The notes under the pieces are model-generated. The model made no database searches. It saw only the letters and a list, made by a program, of their open reading frames with translations, and had not been told where the DNA came from. Made by a program: the position numbers and the translations under genes. Source: Amycolatopsis methanolica 239 (GTDB lineage: Bacteria; Actinomycetota; Actinomycetes; Mycobacteriales; Pseudonocardiaceae). Taken from it: a stretch of 64,000 bases of DNA. How positions within the stretch are numbered: the stretch's first letter is position 1; the number at the start of each line of letters is the position of its first letter. Positions 29,454 through 38,055 of the stretch are shown piece by piece. The stretch is from assembly GCF_000739085.1 (NCBI RefSeq), contig NZ_CP009110.1:5518001-5582000 (forward strand), in the 5' to 3' direction.

Positions 29454-30754
29454 TTACGCGAAAATCCGATGTGAGGGGTTCCGCGTGCCGAACGAGATCG
29501 CGAACGCCTTCTCCAGGCCGGCTGTGCCGCCGTCCTCGGCCGCCCACGCGACGTGACCGTCGGGCCTGATCAGGGCCTTGAGAACGGGCCGCCTGACGAC
29601 TCCCCCGGCGCCACGCGGACGCGCTCGTCGTCGATCCGCGCGCCGATCAGCACGGCCCGGCCGTCGCCGCAGTGGTCGGCGAGACGGCTGCCGTCGGTGA
29701 ACTCGAAGTCCGGTGCGCTCTTGCCCGCCAGGTCGTGGTCGCTGTCGACCGGGTAGCGGTGCGGCACCCCGGACAGCTTCTTCGCCAGGTACGTCGCCCC
29801 GTCGCCGGTGGTGAGCAGGTCGGTGAGCACCGAGCGCAGGGCCTTGGCGTGCGGATCGGGCCGCATCGCCGCGATCTGCGCGCGGGTCCACTCCAGCACC
29901 CACTCGCCGATCGGGTGCCGTTCGACCGGGTAGGTGTCGAGCAGCCCGTCCGGCGCGTCGCCGCGGACGGTCGCGGCGCGTTTCCAGCCGAGGTTGACCG
30001 CGTCGCCGATGCCGAGGTTGAGCCCCTGCCCGCCGAACGGCGAATGAACGTGCGCCGCGTCGCCGGCGAGCAGCACCCGGCCCCTGCGGTAGGTGGTGGC
30101 CTGGCGGGCGTTGTCGGTGAATCGCGTGGCGCTGTGGATCGACCTGACTGTGACGTCCACTCCGGACGCCTGACGTCCGGTGATCTCCGGATCGGTGCCG
30201 GGGAAGTCGAACCCGGCCAGCTTGCGCACCAGACTGCGGCCACCGTCGCAGCCGATGAGCCAGCCCGCGCGGACCCGCTCGCCGCCGACGAAGACCGTCA
30301 CGCCCTCGTCATCCGCCTCGAACCCGGTCACCTCGGCGCCCCGGCGCACGACCGCCCCCAGGCCGGTCGCGTGCTCCTCCAGCACCTTCTCCACGGTCCG
30401 CTGGCCCACCAGCTGCAGGTTGGCGGCCGGGCCCGCGTCCCGGAACGCGGGATCGGCGAAATCGACCAGGTCGAGGCCGACCATGATCCCGGCGAAGTGC
30501 CCGGCGATCGGCGGTGGCGCCGAGTCGCCCGCGACAGCATCGCTTTCACCTGCGCCATGCCCTGCCGCGTTTCGTGCTCGAGCCGCTCCAGCAGGCCGCG
30601 CCGGTAGAGCGCCTCACCCGTCGCGAGGTTGATCGAGCCCGCCTTGAGGGTCAGATCGATCTCGGTCCGCCGCTCCACGACCAGCACGTCCACGCCGCCG
30701 AGCCGCAACTCGCCCGCCAGCATCAGGCCGGTCGGCGCCCCCGGAGATCACCAT
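29454..30754 (-). pseudogene. FAD-dependent aromatic monooxygenase (PheA/TfdB-like), at least three frameshifts
   Basis: The coding signal runs from about 30754 to 29454 but changes frame three times. Near 30735, MVISGG shifts to PTGLMLAGELRLGGVDVLVV. Near 30540, GMAQVKAMLS shifts to IAGHFAGIMVGLDLVDF. Near 29594, RVRVAPGESSGG shifts to PVLKALIRPDGHVAWAAED. The long middle part keeps the FAD GD motif GRVLLAGDAAHVHSPFGGQG. Joined, it would be a class A flavoprotein hydroxylase of about 430 residues. Three separate shifts argue for a dead gene, though read errors in G/C runs cannot be excluded. Divergent from the intact TetR gene. Confidence 0.82.
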
Positions 30755-30828
30755 GTGGAAGTTCCATGCCACCATCGTGCCACAAACTTAGACTCGGTCA
30801 ATGTTTTGGTTCGGTATAGGATTTCGGC

Positions 30829-31482
30829 GTGGGACTGCGCGAAGAGAAGAAGCGGGCCACGCGGCGGCACATCTCCGACGTCGCGACCGGCCTGTTCGCC
30901 GTCAAGGGCTTCGACAACGTCACGGTCGCCGAGGTCGCGGAGGCCGCCGGCGTCTCGAAGATGACCGTGTTCAACTACTTCCCGCACAAGGAGGACCTGT
31001 TCCTCGACCGGCACGACGACCGGCTCCGCGAACTGGAGCGGGTCGTCCGGGAGCGGCCGGCCGGGCAGGACGTGGTGACGGCGCTGCGGCGGTACCACCA
31101 CGAACTGGTGCGGCAACGCCATCCGCTGTCCGGGACGCGGCCGGGAACGGTGGGGTTCCTGTCGATCCTGCGCGCCAGCCCGGCGCTGGTCACGCGCACC
31201 TACGAGCAGTCCCGCGAGATCGCCGCGATGCTGGCGGACGTCCTGACGGAGGAGACCGGCGACCCGGTGGAAGCGCGCCTGACCGCGAACCTGCTGACCG
31301 CCGCGATCGACTCGATCTACGAGCGGGCGACCGGCCGCATGCTGGACGGCGACGACCCCGACGACGTGCACCGGGACCAGCCCGCGGTGATCGACCGGGC
31401 CTTCGACCTGCTGCAGTACGGCCTCAGCGGAGCGAAGCCGCCGCGATCAACTCGCGGGAGCGCAGCGGGATCAGCCGGGTGA
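30829..31482 (+). CDS. TetR-family transcriptional regulator
   Basis: 217 residues. N-terminal helix-turn-helix VAEVAEAAGVSKMTVFNYFP (about residues 29-48) followed by a TetR C-terminal ligand domain. GTG 30829 is preceded by TAGGAT at 30817-30822, six bases upstream and part of TATAGGAT, so the transcript is probably leaderless. By position it should control the divergent, now broken, monooxygenase gene; the 75-bp intergenic region would hold its operator. Confidence 0.88.
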   Translation: MGLREEKKRATRRHISDVATGLFAVKGFDNVTVAEVAEAAGVSKMTVFNYFPHKEDLFLDRHDDRLRELERVVRERPAGQDVVTALRRYHHELVRQRHPLSGTRPGTVGFLSILRASPALVTRTYEQSREIAAMLADVLTEETGDPVEARLTANLLTAAIDSIYERATGRMLDGDDPDDVHRDQPAVIDRAFDLLQYGLSGAKPPRSTRGSAAGSAG

Positions 31483-31581
31483 TTCGCCCGCCCGCGCCGC
31501 GAAAACCGTTGCGGGACAAGAAATTCACCCGCACCGGCGAGTCAGGCCACACCGGCCACCCGCCCTCGATACGGTCGCCGC

Positions 31582-32220
31582 GTGACCCATCTCGACATGA
31601 CCCGCGCCGCCTACGACACCGTGGCGGTCGACTACGCGAAACTCCTCGAAGGCCTCCTGGAGCAGACTCCGGAGGACCTGGCGATGTTGCGGCTCTTCGC
31701 CGACTACGTGCGCAGGGACGGCGGGCTGGTGGCGGACATCGGCTGCGGCACGGGGCGGGTGACGACGTACCTGGATTCGCTGGGGGTTCCGGTGTTCGGC
31801 ATCGACCTGTCGCCCGGCATGCTGGCGGAGGCGCGGCGGCGCTACCCGCACCTGCGGTTCGAGGTCGGCACCATGTCCGACCTGGCACTGGAGGACGCCA
31901 GCCTGGGCGGGATCCTCGCGTTCTACTCGATCATCCACACACCACCGGAGCTGCTGCCGGAGGTGTTCGCGGAGTTCGCGCGCGTCCTCGCGCCGGGCGG
32001 GCACCTGATGGTGGCGTTCCAGGTCGGCGACGAGCGCAAGCGCCTCGAACAGGCTTACGGGCACACGGTTACCTACGACGCGTACCGCCTGCCGCCGGAC
32101 CGCATCACGGAACTGCTGGCGGACGCCGGGCTCCCGGTGACCGCGCGGCTGATCCGCGAGCCCGCGTTCGAATACGAGACGACTCCGCAGGCGTACCTGC
32201 TCGCGCACTGCCCGCGCTGA
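31582..32220 (+). CDS. SAM-dependent methyltransferase (class I, type 11)
   Basis: 212 residues with motif I VADIGCGTGRVTTYL, acidic VFGIDLSPGMLAEARRR, and motif YSIIHTPPELLPEVFAEFAR near residue 115. This is the generic Methyltransf_11/25 fold. TACGGT at 31570-31575 is 6 nt before GTG 31582, so it is likely leaderless with its own promoter. Substrate unknown. Confidence 0.85.
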   Translation: MTHLDMTRAAYDTVAVDYAKLLEGLLEQTPEDLAMLRLFADYVRRDGGLVADIGCGTGRVTTYLDSLGVPVFGIDLSPGMLAEARRRYPHLRFEVGTMSDLALEDASLGGILAFYSIIHTPPELLPEVFAEFARVLAPGGHLMVAFQVGDERKRLEQAYGHTVTYDAYRLPPDRITELLADAGLPVTARLIREPAFEYETTPQAYLLAHCPR

Positions 32221-32548
32221 GAGCCTCCTTCATCGACACCAGGTGAGCCCGGCTCACCACCAGCCCTGGCCGCGATGGCGTCCACCAATCCGGCGCGCGC
32301 CTCGTGGTCAGGGCCGCCGGGGCGCAGCATGTCGACCATCCCGCCCCCTGACGTGTCTCCAGCCCCCGTGGCCGCCAGCTCGCGGATCGCCTCCCCGTCG
32401 ACCGGACCAGAGGAAACGCGAACATGTACCGCTTGAACACCCAGCGCCCCTCCCCCGATGCCCTCCCACCGGTACCGCGACGGGTACGCCCGGCTGAGGT
32501 GTTCAACCCGACCGAGCCCGACTACGACGTACTCGATCAGGTCCGCAC

Positions 32549-32735
32549 AGGTCGAGCATTGAACTCGCAGTCCGGCAAGGGCGGCATCGCGCGTCTGCTG
32601 AGCACCGGTTGCGGCGTCGAACTCCCGCGGCGGTTGCAGATCGACTTCGCCCGGCACGTGCAGCGGCACACCGACCCGACCGGCGCGGAGGTGACGGCGA
32701 AGGAGCTGCGGGAGCTGCTGCAGGAGGTGCGGTGT
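32549..32735 (+). pseudogene. 2-isopropylmalate synthase (leuA) fragment
   Basis: About 60 codons match the accessory region of LeuA: LNSQSGKGGIARLLSTGCGV, LPRRLQIDFARHVQRHTD and GAEVTAKELRELL. In full LeuA these lie after the catalytic TIM barrel. No HxH metal site or barrel sequence is present on either side, and the frame decays after about 32735. It is an isolated remnant within the 32221-32824 intergenic stretch, whose remainder shows no recognisable gene; weak coding-like signal on the minus strand at about 32240-32440 (ending near VFKRYMFAFPLVRS) may be another remnant. Confidence 0.7.
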
Positions 32736-32824
32736 CCGGGGAGGTGCTCGCGTTCGTGGAGTACGCGGCGCCGGACGGGCGCGGGCGCAGGGAGGCGACC
32801 GCGGAACGCCCTCGCCCGCGTCGG

Positions 32825-33694
32825 CTAAGCCAGCACCGTGTCGAGTTTGGCGCGGACGCGGTCGAGGTCCTCGGAGTACTTGAGCACCGCGCCGAGGGTC
32901 CGGGCGGCGATCTCCGCGTCGAGTTCGGTGCGGTTGAGCGCCAGCAGCGCCTGCGCCCAGTCGAGCGACTCGGCGATGCCCGGCGGTTTCAGCAGCTCCA
33001 GCTCACGCAGCCGGCGGACGGCCGCGGCCACCTGCGTCGCGAGCCGTTCGCCGACTCCGGGCAGCCTGCGGCGCAGGATGGCGACCTCGCGGGCCAGGTC
33101 GGGGTGCTCCAGCCAGTGGTAAAGGCAGCGTCGCTTCAGCGCGTCATGCACCTCGCGGGTGCGGTTGGAGGTCAGCAGCACCAGCGGCGGCCGCACGGCG
33201 CGGATCTCGCCGAACTCCGGGATCGTCACGGCGTTCTCGTCGAGCAGTTGCAGCAGGAACGCCTCGAACTCGTCGTCGGCGCGGTCGATTTCGTCGACCA
33301 GCAACACGCACGGCGACTCCTTCAGGGCCCGCAGCAACGGCCGGGCCAGCAGGAACCGCTCGGTGAACAGCGACTGCTCCGCGGCTTCGACGTCCAGGTG
33401 CTCGCTGCCGGCTTCCAGCGCGCGCAGGTGCAGCAGCTGGCGCGGGAAGTCCCATTCGTACAGCGCCTGCGCCGCGTCGATGCCCTCGTGGCACTGCAAC
33501 CGCACCAGCGGCAGGCCGAGCGCTTCCGACAGCGACACGGCCAGCGAGGTCTTCCCCGTGCCAGGTTCGCCTTCGCAGAACAGCGGGCGCTGCATGCGCA
33601 ACGCCAGGAACGCGGCGGTGGCGACGCCCTCGTCGGCGAGGTAGCCGACCCGGTCCAGCTCCGTCGCCAGCTCTTCGGGTGAGTTGACCTTCAC
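32825..33694 (-). CDS. coxD: MoxR-type AAA+ ATPase, CoxD
   Basis: 289 residues from GTG 33694. Walker A CEGEPGTGKTSLAVSL, Walker B CVLLVDEIDRADDEFEAFLL, sensor 1 PLVLLTSNRTREV and an Arg finger region LKRRCLYHWLEHPD match CoxD-type MoxR ATPases, which act with CoxE to mature the CO dehydrogenase active site. coxE is 3.4 kb downstream beyond a block of unrelated or broken genes, so the maturation module has been split. Confidence 0.92.
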   Translation of the reverse strand: MKVNSPEELATELDRVGYLADEGVATAAFLALRMQRPLFCEGEPGTGKTSLAVSLSEALGLPLVRLQCHEGIDAAQALYEWDFPRQLLHLRALEAGSEHLDVEAAEQSLFTERFLLARPLLRALKESPCVLLVDEIDRADDEFEAFLLQLLDENAVTIPEFGEIRAVRPPLVLLTSNRTREVHDALKRRCLYHWLEHPDLAREVAILRRRLPGVGERLATQVAAAVRRLRELELLKPPGIAESLDWAQALLALNRTELDAEIAARTLGAVLKYSEDLDRVRAKLDTVLA

Positions 33695-33722
33695 CCCTCC
33701 ACCCTAAGGGGTTCGCCCGTCG

Positions 33723-33761
33723 TTGACAGCCACTCCGCTCGTGATTACCTTTGCTTGCAAA
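33723..33761 (+). promoter_or_regulatory. Consensus-like promoter with overlapping palindrome for the tautomerase gene
   Basis: TTGACA (33723-33728), a 17-bp spacer and TACCTT (33746-33751) make a near-ideal housekeeping promoter. TTTGC-TT-GCAAA (33750-33761) is a perfect inverted repeat covering the end of the -10 and the probable transcription start, a good operator position. Confidence 0.75.
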
Positions 33762-33779
33762 TCTACTTTGGGAGTTGAG

Positions 33780-34163
33780 ATGCCTCATCTGACCGCGCAC
33801 GTCCTGGAGAGCGACCTGGCCGGGCGCGAGGCCGAGCTGATCGAAGGCCTGACCGAGGCGATCGTCGCCGTGTATGGCGAGTGGGCGCGGGAGATCGCGG
33901 TCGTGCGGCTGGTCGGGGTGCCGTCGAACCGGTGGGGCATCGGGGGCAAGCCGGCGCCCGCGCCCGCGCCGTCGGTGATCTTCGGCATCCGGGAAGCGGC
34001 GTTCGAGCGCCCGGACGCGGACGACCTCGTGGCCCGGCTGGCGGCCGGGGTGACCGACGCGATCGTGGCGGTGTTCGGGGAACGGGTGCGGGCCGGGGTG
34101 ACGGTGGAACTCGTCGGCACACCCGCCGGGCGGACCGGCGTCGGCGGGGTGATCGCCGCTTAG
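33780..34163 (+). CDS. Fused two-domain 4-oxalocrotonate tautomerase-like protein
   Basis: 127 residues; ATG 33780 has GGGAG 5 nt upstream. After Met removal the N-terminus is Pro (MPHLTAHVLESDLAGREAEL), the catalytic base of 4-OT enzymes. The protein is two tandem tautomerase repeats of about 60 residues: each has an acidic helix (IVAVYGEWAREIAVV; IVAVFGERVRAGVTV) and a closing strand-turn (WGIGGKP; TGVGGV). Such pseudosymmetric tautomerases act on keto-enol intermediates of aromatic breakdown. Its stop overlaps the convergent mocA stop by 4 bp (34160-34163). Confidence 0.85.
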   Translation: MPHLTAHVLESDLAGREAELIEGLTEAIVAVYGEWAREIAVVRLVGVPSNRWGIGGKPAPAPAPSVIFGIREAAFERPDADDLVARLAAGVTDAIVAVFGERVRAGVTVELVGTPAGRTGVGGVIAA

Positions 34164-34723
34164 CGCTGCAGGTCCGCCGGGGTGTCCACGTCCTGGCCAC
34201 CGCCCAGGTCGGCGCACTCCACCAGCCGCAGGTCGGTGCGGCCGCGGAGCCAGTCCCGCGCTCCGCGGTCGCCCGAGGCGCTCTCGGCGACCTCGTCCCA
34301 CCAGCGGCGGCCGAACAGCACCGGATGCCCCGGCACCCCGTCGTAGGCGGCGCGTGCGACCACCTCCTCCGACGCCAGCGCCCGCAGCCGCGCCACGATG
34401 CGGGCGTCCACCCCGGGCAGGTCGACCAGGTGCACCAGCACGGCCGACGCTTCCGGCAACGCGCGCAGCCCGGCCCGCAGCGACGCGCCCATCCCGCTGG
34501 CCCAGTCCGGCGACTCGACCGCCCACGACGGATCCGGCAGCAACGCTCGCACCTCGTCGGCCTGCGCGCCCACCACCACCCGCACCGGCGCACAGCCACC
34601 GTCGGTCAGCACGCGCAAAGCCCGGCGCAGCAACGGTTCCCCGTCCAGGTCGACCAGCGCCTTCGGACGCCCCATCCGCCGCCCGGCGCCGGCCGCCAGC
34701 AGCAACCCGGCGCACTCAGCCAC
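34160..34723 (-). CDS. mocA: Molybdenum cofactor cytidylyltransferase-like protein (MocA/MobA-like)
   Basis: 187 residues. The N-terminus LLLAAGAGRRMGRPKALVDL is the nucleotidyltransferase signature of MobA/MocA, followed by LVHLVDLPGVDARIV (metal Asp) and GVPGHPVLFGRRWWDEV. MocA adds CMP to molybdopterin, giving the cytosine dinucleotide cofactor that Cox-type hydroxylases need. GTG 34723 overlaps the IclR gene by 8 bp, so its translation is coupled to the pca regulator. Confidence 0.88.
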   Translation of the reverse strand: MAECAGLLLAAGAGRRMGRPKALVDLDGEPLLRRALRVLTDGGCAPVRVVVGAQADEVRALLPDPSWAVESPDWASGMGASLRAGLRALPEASAVLVHLVDLPGVDARIVARLRALASEEVVARAAYDGVPGHPVLFGRRWWDEVAESASGDRGARDWLRGRTDLRLVECADLGGGQDVDTPADLQR

Positions 34724-35510
34724 GGCGCGCCTGCGCGGGTGCGACGGCCAGGTCGTCCTCGATGCGCTTCGCGGCGGCCAGCAGCGGCGGCACCATCTCC
34801 TCGATCACCGTCTCCCGCGGAGTGCGGCTCGCGTGGGTGGACACGTTCACCGCCGCCACGACGCGGCCCTGCCGGTCCCGGATCGGCGCCGCGACCGACC
34901 GCAGCCCCTCCTCCAGCTCCTGGTCCACCAGCGCCCAGCCCTGCTGCCGGACCGCCGCCAGCTCGGCCCGCAACGCGGCGGGCGAAGTGAGCGTGTGCGA
35001 GGTCAGACGCTGCAACTCGGCCTGCTCCAGGTACCGGGCGAACCCCTCGTCGTCGAGCCCGGCGAGCAGCACGTGCCCCATCGACGTGGCGTAGGCCGGG
35101 AACCGGGTGCCCACGTTGATGCTCACCGTCATGATCCGGGACACCGCGACCCGCGCGACGTAGACGATGTCGGCGCCCTCCAGCACGGACACCGAACTCG
35201 ACTCACGCACCTCCGCCGACAGCCGCTCCAGGTGCGGCTGCGCGACCTCGGGCAGGGTCATGCTGGATAGGAACGCGTAGCCGAGTTCCAGCACGCGCGC
35301 GGTCAGTGAAAAGTACTTCCCGTCCGTGCGCACGTACCCGAGGTCCACGAGCGTGAGCAGGAACCGCCGGGCCGCGGCGCGGGTCAGGCCGGTCGAGCGC
35401 GCCACGTCGGACAGCGTCAGCTCGGGCGACCCGGCGCCGAACGCGCGGATCACAGCCAGGCCGCGTTCCAGCGACTGGACGTGGTGCGCTCCGCGCTCGG
35501 TCGGTTCCAT
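34716..35510 (-). CDS. IclR-family regulator (PcaR/PobR-like)
   Basis: 264 residues. Winged helix-turn-helix LSDVARSTGLTRAAARRFLL (about residues 33-52), then the IclR effector domain with MGHVLLAGLDDEGFARYL and GLRSVAAPIRDRQGRVVAAV. It lies 63 bp after pcaC on the same strand, so it is the natural controller of the pca genes, most likely responding to protocatechuate or a pathway intermediate. The next gene, mocA, starts within its 3' end. Whether it activates or represses is not visible from sequence. Confidence 0.88.
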   Translation of the reverse strand: MEPTERGAHHVQSLERGLAVIRAFGAGSPELTLSDVARSTGLTRAAARRFLLTLVDLGYVRTDGKYFSLTARVLELGYAFLSSMTLPEVAQPHLERLSAEVRESSSVSVLEGADIVYVARVAVSRIMTVSINVGTRFPAYATSMGHVLLAGLDDEGFARYLEQAELQRLTSHTLTSPAALRAELAAVRQQGWALVDQELEEGLRSVAAPIRDRQGRVVAAVNVSTHASRTPRETVIEEMVPPLLAAAKRIEDDLAVAPAQARRG

Positions 35511-35573
35511 ATTCCCAATCTAACTGCGGCGCGAAGCGCCTCCGTTGAGGGTGGTGGCGGGCGACGGGCGGGA

Positions 35574-35975
35574 TTAGTGGGCGCGTGGCTGGGCGGCGGA
35601 CTCTCCCATCTCGGCCAGTGTCTTCTGCGCGATGGCGAACGCCTCGTTGGCCGCAGGCACTCCCGCGTACACGCCGGCGTGCAGCAGCACCTCGCCGATC
35701 TCGTCGGCGGTCAGCCCGTTGCCGACGGCGGCGCGGACGTGCATCGCGATCTCGCCGTGGCAGTGCAGCGCGGTGAGCACGGCCAGCGTGATGCAGCTGC
35801 GGGTCTTGCGGTCCAGGCCCTCACGCGTCCAGATCGAGCCCCACGCGGCGCGAGTGATGTAGTCCTGGAACTTCTGCGTGAACTCGGTCGCGTTGGCGGT
35901 GGCGCGGTCGACGTGCGCGTCGCCCAGCACCTCGCGCCGGACCTTCATGCCCGCGTCGTACAGCTCGTCGCTCAT
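35574..35975 (-). CDS. pcaC: 4-carboxymuconolactone decarboxylase
   Basis: 133 residues. Converts 4-carboxymuconolactone to 3-oxoadipate enol-lactone. The AhpD-like helical fold is visible: REVLGDAHVDRATANATEFT, DRKTRSCITLAVLTALHCHG with the conserved Cys-His, and IGEVLLHAGVYAGVPAANEA. ATG 35975 overlaps the pcaD stop (ATGA). A free-standing pcaC beside pcaD contrasts with the fused pcaL of some actinomycetes. Confidence 0.95.
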   Translation of the reverse strand: MSDELYDAGMKVRREVLGDAHVDRATANATEFTQKFQDYITRAAWGSIWTREGLDRKTRSCITLAVLTALHCHGEIAMHVRAAVGNGLTADEIGEVLLHAGVYAGVPAANEAFAIAQKTLAEMGESAAQPRAH

Positions 35976-36733
35976 CGCGCCCCCTTCAGGTGCTCCAGGA
36001 GCAGTTCGGTGAACTTGCCTGCCTGCTGGTAGCTGCCCAGGTGGGCGGCGTGATCGATCACCTCGAACTTCGCACCGGGGATGCCGTCGGCGATGACCTG
36101 CCCGTGCGAGGGCGGCAGTGCGGCGTCGTCGGCTCCCGAGATCACCAGGGTCGGTGCGGTGATCGTGCCCAGCCCGGCGGTCAGGTCGAGCCCGGCGATG
36201 GCCTCGCAGCACGACGCGTAGCCCTCGGCCGGGGTCGTCGCGGTCATCTGCCGCAGCTCCTCGGCCAGCTCGGGATTCGCCGAGATCCAGTCCGGTGTGA
36301 ACCAGCGGCCGATGCTGCCCTCGGCGATCGTCGCCATGCCCTCGGCGCGCACCTGCTTCGCACGCCCGGTCCACATGTCGACGTTGCCGGGCTTGACCGA
36401 GGTGAACGTCAGTGCCAAAGACCGGATCCGCGTCGGGGCATGCTGCCCGAGCCAGGCGCCGGTCATGCCGCCCAGCGACAGGCCGACGAAGTGCGCGGAC
36501 TCGACGCCGAGCGTGTCCAGCAGCTCGACGACGTCACGGCCGAGATCGGAGATCGAGTACGGCCCCGGCGGCACCGGGGAGCTCCCGTGCCCGCGCGTGT
36601 CGTACCGGACGACGCGGAAACCGTTGTCCGTCAACGGCTTCACCTGCGGCTCCCACATGCGCAGGTTGCTGCCGATGGAATTGCTCAGGACGACGACGTC
36701 ACCATCGCCCGCGGTCTCGTAGTGGACCTTCAC
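35972..36733 (-). CDS. pcaD: 3-oxoadipate enol-lactonase
   Basis: 253 residues, alpha/beta hydrolase fold: oxyanion region VVLSNSIGSNLRMWEPQ, nucleophile elbow FVGLSLGGMTGAWLG (Ser), Asp in VISGADDAALP and His in IDHAAHLGSYQQAG. Hydrolyses the enol-lactone to 3-oxoadipate. GTG 36733 overlaps the pcaB stop (GTGA). The sequence ends normally for a stand-alone PcaD. Confidence 0.95.
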   Translation of the reverse strand: MKVHYETAGDGDVVVLSNSIGSNLRMWEPQVKPLTDNGFRVVRYDTRGHGSSPVPPGPYSISDLGRDVVELLDTLGVESAHFVGLSLGGMTGAWLGQHAPTRIRSLALTFTSVKPGNVDMWTGRAKQVRAEGMATIAEGSIGRWFTPDWISANPELAEELRQMTATTPAEGYASCCEAIAGLDLTAGLGTITAPTLVISGADDAALPPSHGQVIADGIPGAKFEVIDHAAHLGSYQQAGKFTELLLEHLKGAR

Positions 36734-38055
36734 GAAGTCCCCTTTCGCTTCTCCAGCACCCGTTCGACGAAGACACGCGCGCTCCCCAGGTAACCGGCCG
36801 GGTCCAGCAGCTCGCCGATGCGCTCACGCGACAGGTGCTTGCCCACCAAGTCGTCCTCGGCCAGCAGATCGGCCAGCTCACCCTCACCGGCCAGTGCGCG
36901 GCGAGCGCACGCGCTCACCGCGTCGTGTGCTTCGAGCCGCCCGGTCTCCGCCGCGAGCGCGGTCGTGACCCGCTCGGACAGCAGCGCGCCACGGGTGAGG
37001 TCGAGGTTCGCGCGCATCCGGTCCGCGTCCACCTGGAGCCGGTCGAGGCTCGTGCGCAGCCAGTGCACGGCGGATCCGGTGCTGCGAAACAGTTCCGTCA
37101 GCGGCCGCCACTCGGCGTGCCACGAACCGGCGGCGCGCTGGTGCTCCTGCGCCATCGCGCCGAGCAGGGTCGCGACGAGTCCGGGCGCCTGCTGCGCGGC
37201 TGCCGCGGCCGCCACCGTGGCGACCGGGTTCCGCTTGTGCGGCATGGTGGACGAGCCGCCGCTGCCCTCGGCGACCTCGGCGATCTCACCGACTTCGGTC
37301 TGCGCCAGCAGCACCAGCGACCGCGACGCACCGGCGACCACACCCGACAACGAGCCGAGCGCACCGGCGAGTTCCGCGATGCGCGTCCGCTCGGTGTGCC
37401 ACGGCAACGCGGGCTCCGCCAGCCCGAGCCTGCGCGCGAAGGCCGCCAGCACGGCAGGCCCCTGCTCACCCAGCGACGCCAACGTGCCGGTCGCCCCGCC
37501 GAGCTGCACCGCGAACCGCTGCGCCCGCAACCGGTCCGCGGCCGAATCCAGCCCGGAGAGCCAGCCGGCGACCTGGAACCCGAACGTCACCGGTAGCGCC
37601 TGCTGGAGCAACGTCCGTCCCGCTTGGACAGTGCGAGCGTGCTCCCGCGCCAGCTCGGCGAGCCGGTCCGCGCACGCCTCGACCTCACCGAGCAGCACGT
37701 CCACCGCACGTGCGGACACCAGCATCGCCGCGGTGTCCACGATGTCCTGGCTGGTCGCGCCGAGGTGCACCACCCGGCCCGCCTCGCCACCGACCCGCGC
37801 GGTCAGCTCCCGCACGAGCGGCGCGGCGGGGTTGCCGACGCCGACCGACTTCGCGCCGATCGCGGCGGGGTCGAAGTGCCCGTCACGAGCCACAGCGGCG
37901 ATCCGGTCGGCGTGCTCGCGCGGGATCACGCCCGCGTCCGCCTCCGCCTCCGCCAGCGCCGCTTCCGCGTCGAGCAGGCCCCGCAGCCAGGCGGCGTCGG
38001 AGACCTCGTCGCGGACCGGCCCGGCGGCGAGCATCGGGTCGAACAGGTCAGACAT
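36730..38055 (-). CDS. pcaB: 3-carboxy-cis,cis-muconate cycloisomerase
   Basis: 441 residues of the fumarase/aspartase superfamily, with signature GSSTMPHKRNPVATVAAAAA and HLGATSQDIVDTAAMLV. Closes 3-carboxymuconate to 4-carboxymuconolactone. ATG 38055 (MSDLFDPMLAAGPV) overlaps the pcaG 3' end by 8 bp, so the longer upstream frame is not used. Confidence 0.95.
   Translation of the reverse strand: MSDLFDPMLAAGPVRDEVSDAAWLRGLLDAEAALAEAEADAGVIPREHADRIAAVARDGHFDPAAIGAKSVGVGNPAAPLVRELTARVGGEAGRVVHLGATSQDIVDTAAMLVSARAVDVLLGEVEACADRLAELAREHARTVQAGRTLLQQALPVTFGFQVAGWLSGLDSAADRLRAQRFAVQLGGATGTLASLGEQGPAVLAAFARRLGLAEPALPWHTERTRIAELAGALGSLSGVVAGASRSLVLLAQTEVGEIAEVAEGSGGSSTMPHKRNPVATVAAAAAAQQAPGLVATLLGAMAQEHQRAAGSWHAEWRPLTELFRSTGSAVHWLRTSLDRLQVDADRMRANLDLTRGALLSERVTTALAAETGRLEAHDAVSACARRALAGEGELADLLAEDDLVGKHLSRERIGELLDPAGYLGSARVFVERVLEKRKGTS

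Noticed and set aside
32073-32669. Minus-strand protein opposite the leuA remnant
   Set aside because: It overlaps the 3' end of the methyltransferase gene, has no ribosome site, and its coding-like pieces are in two frames.
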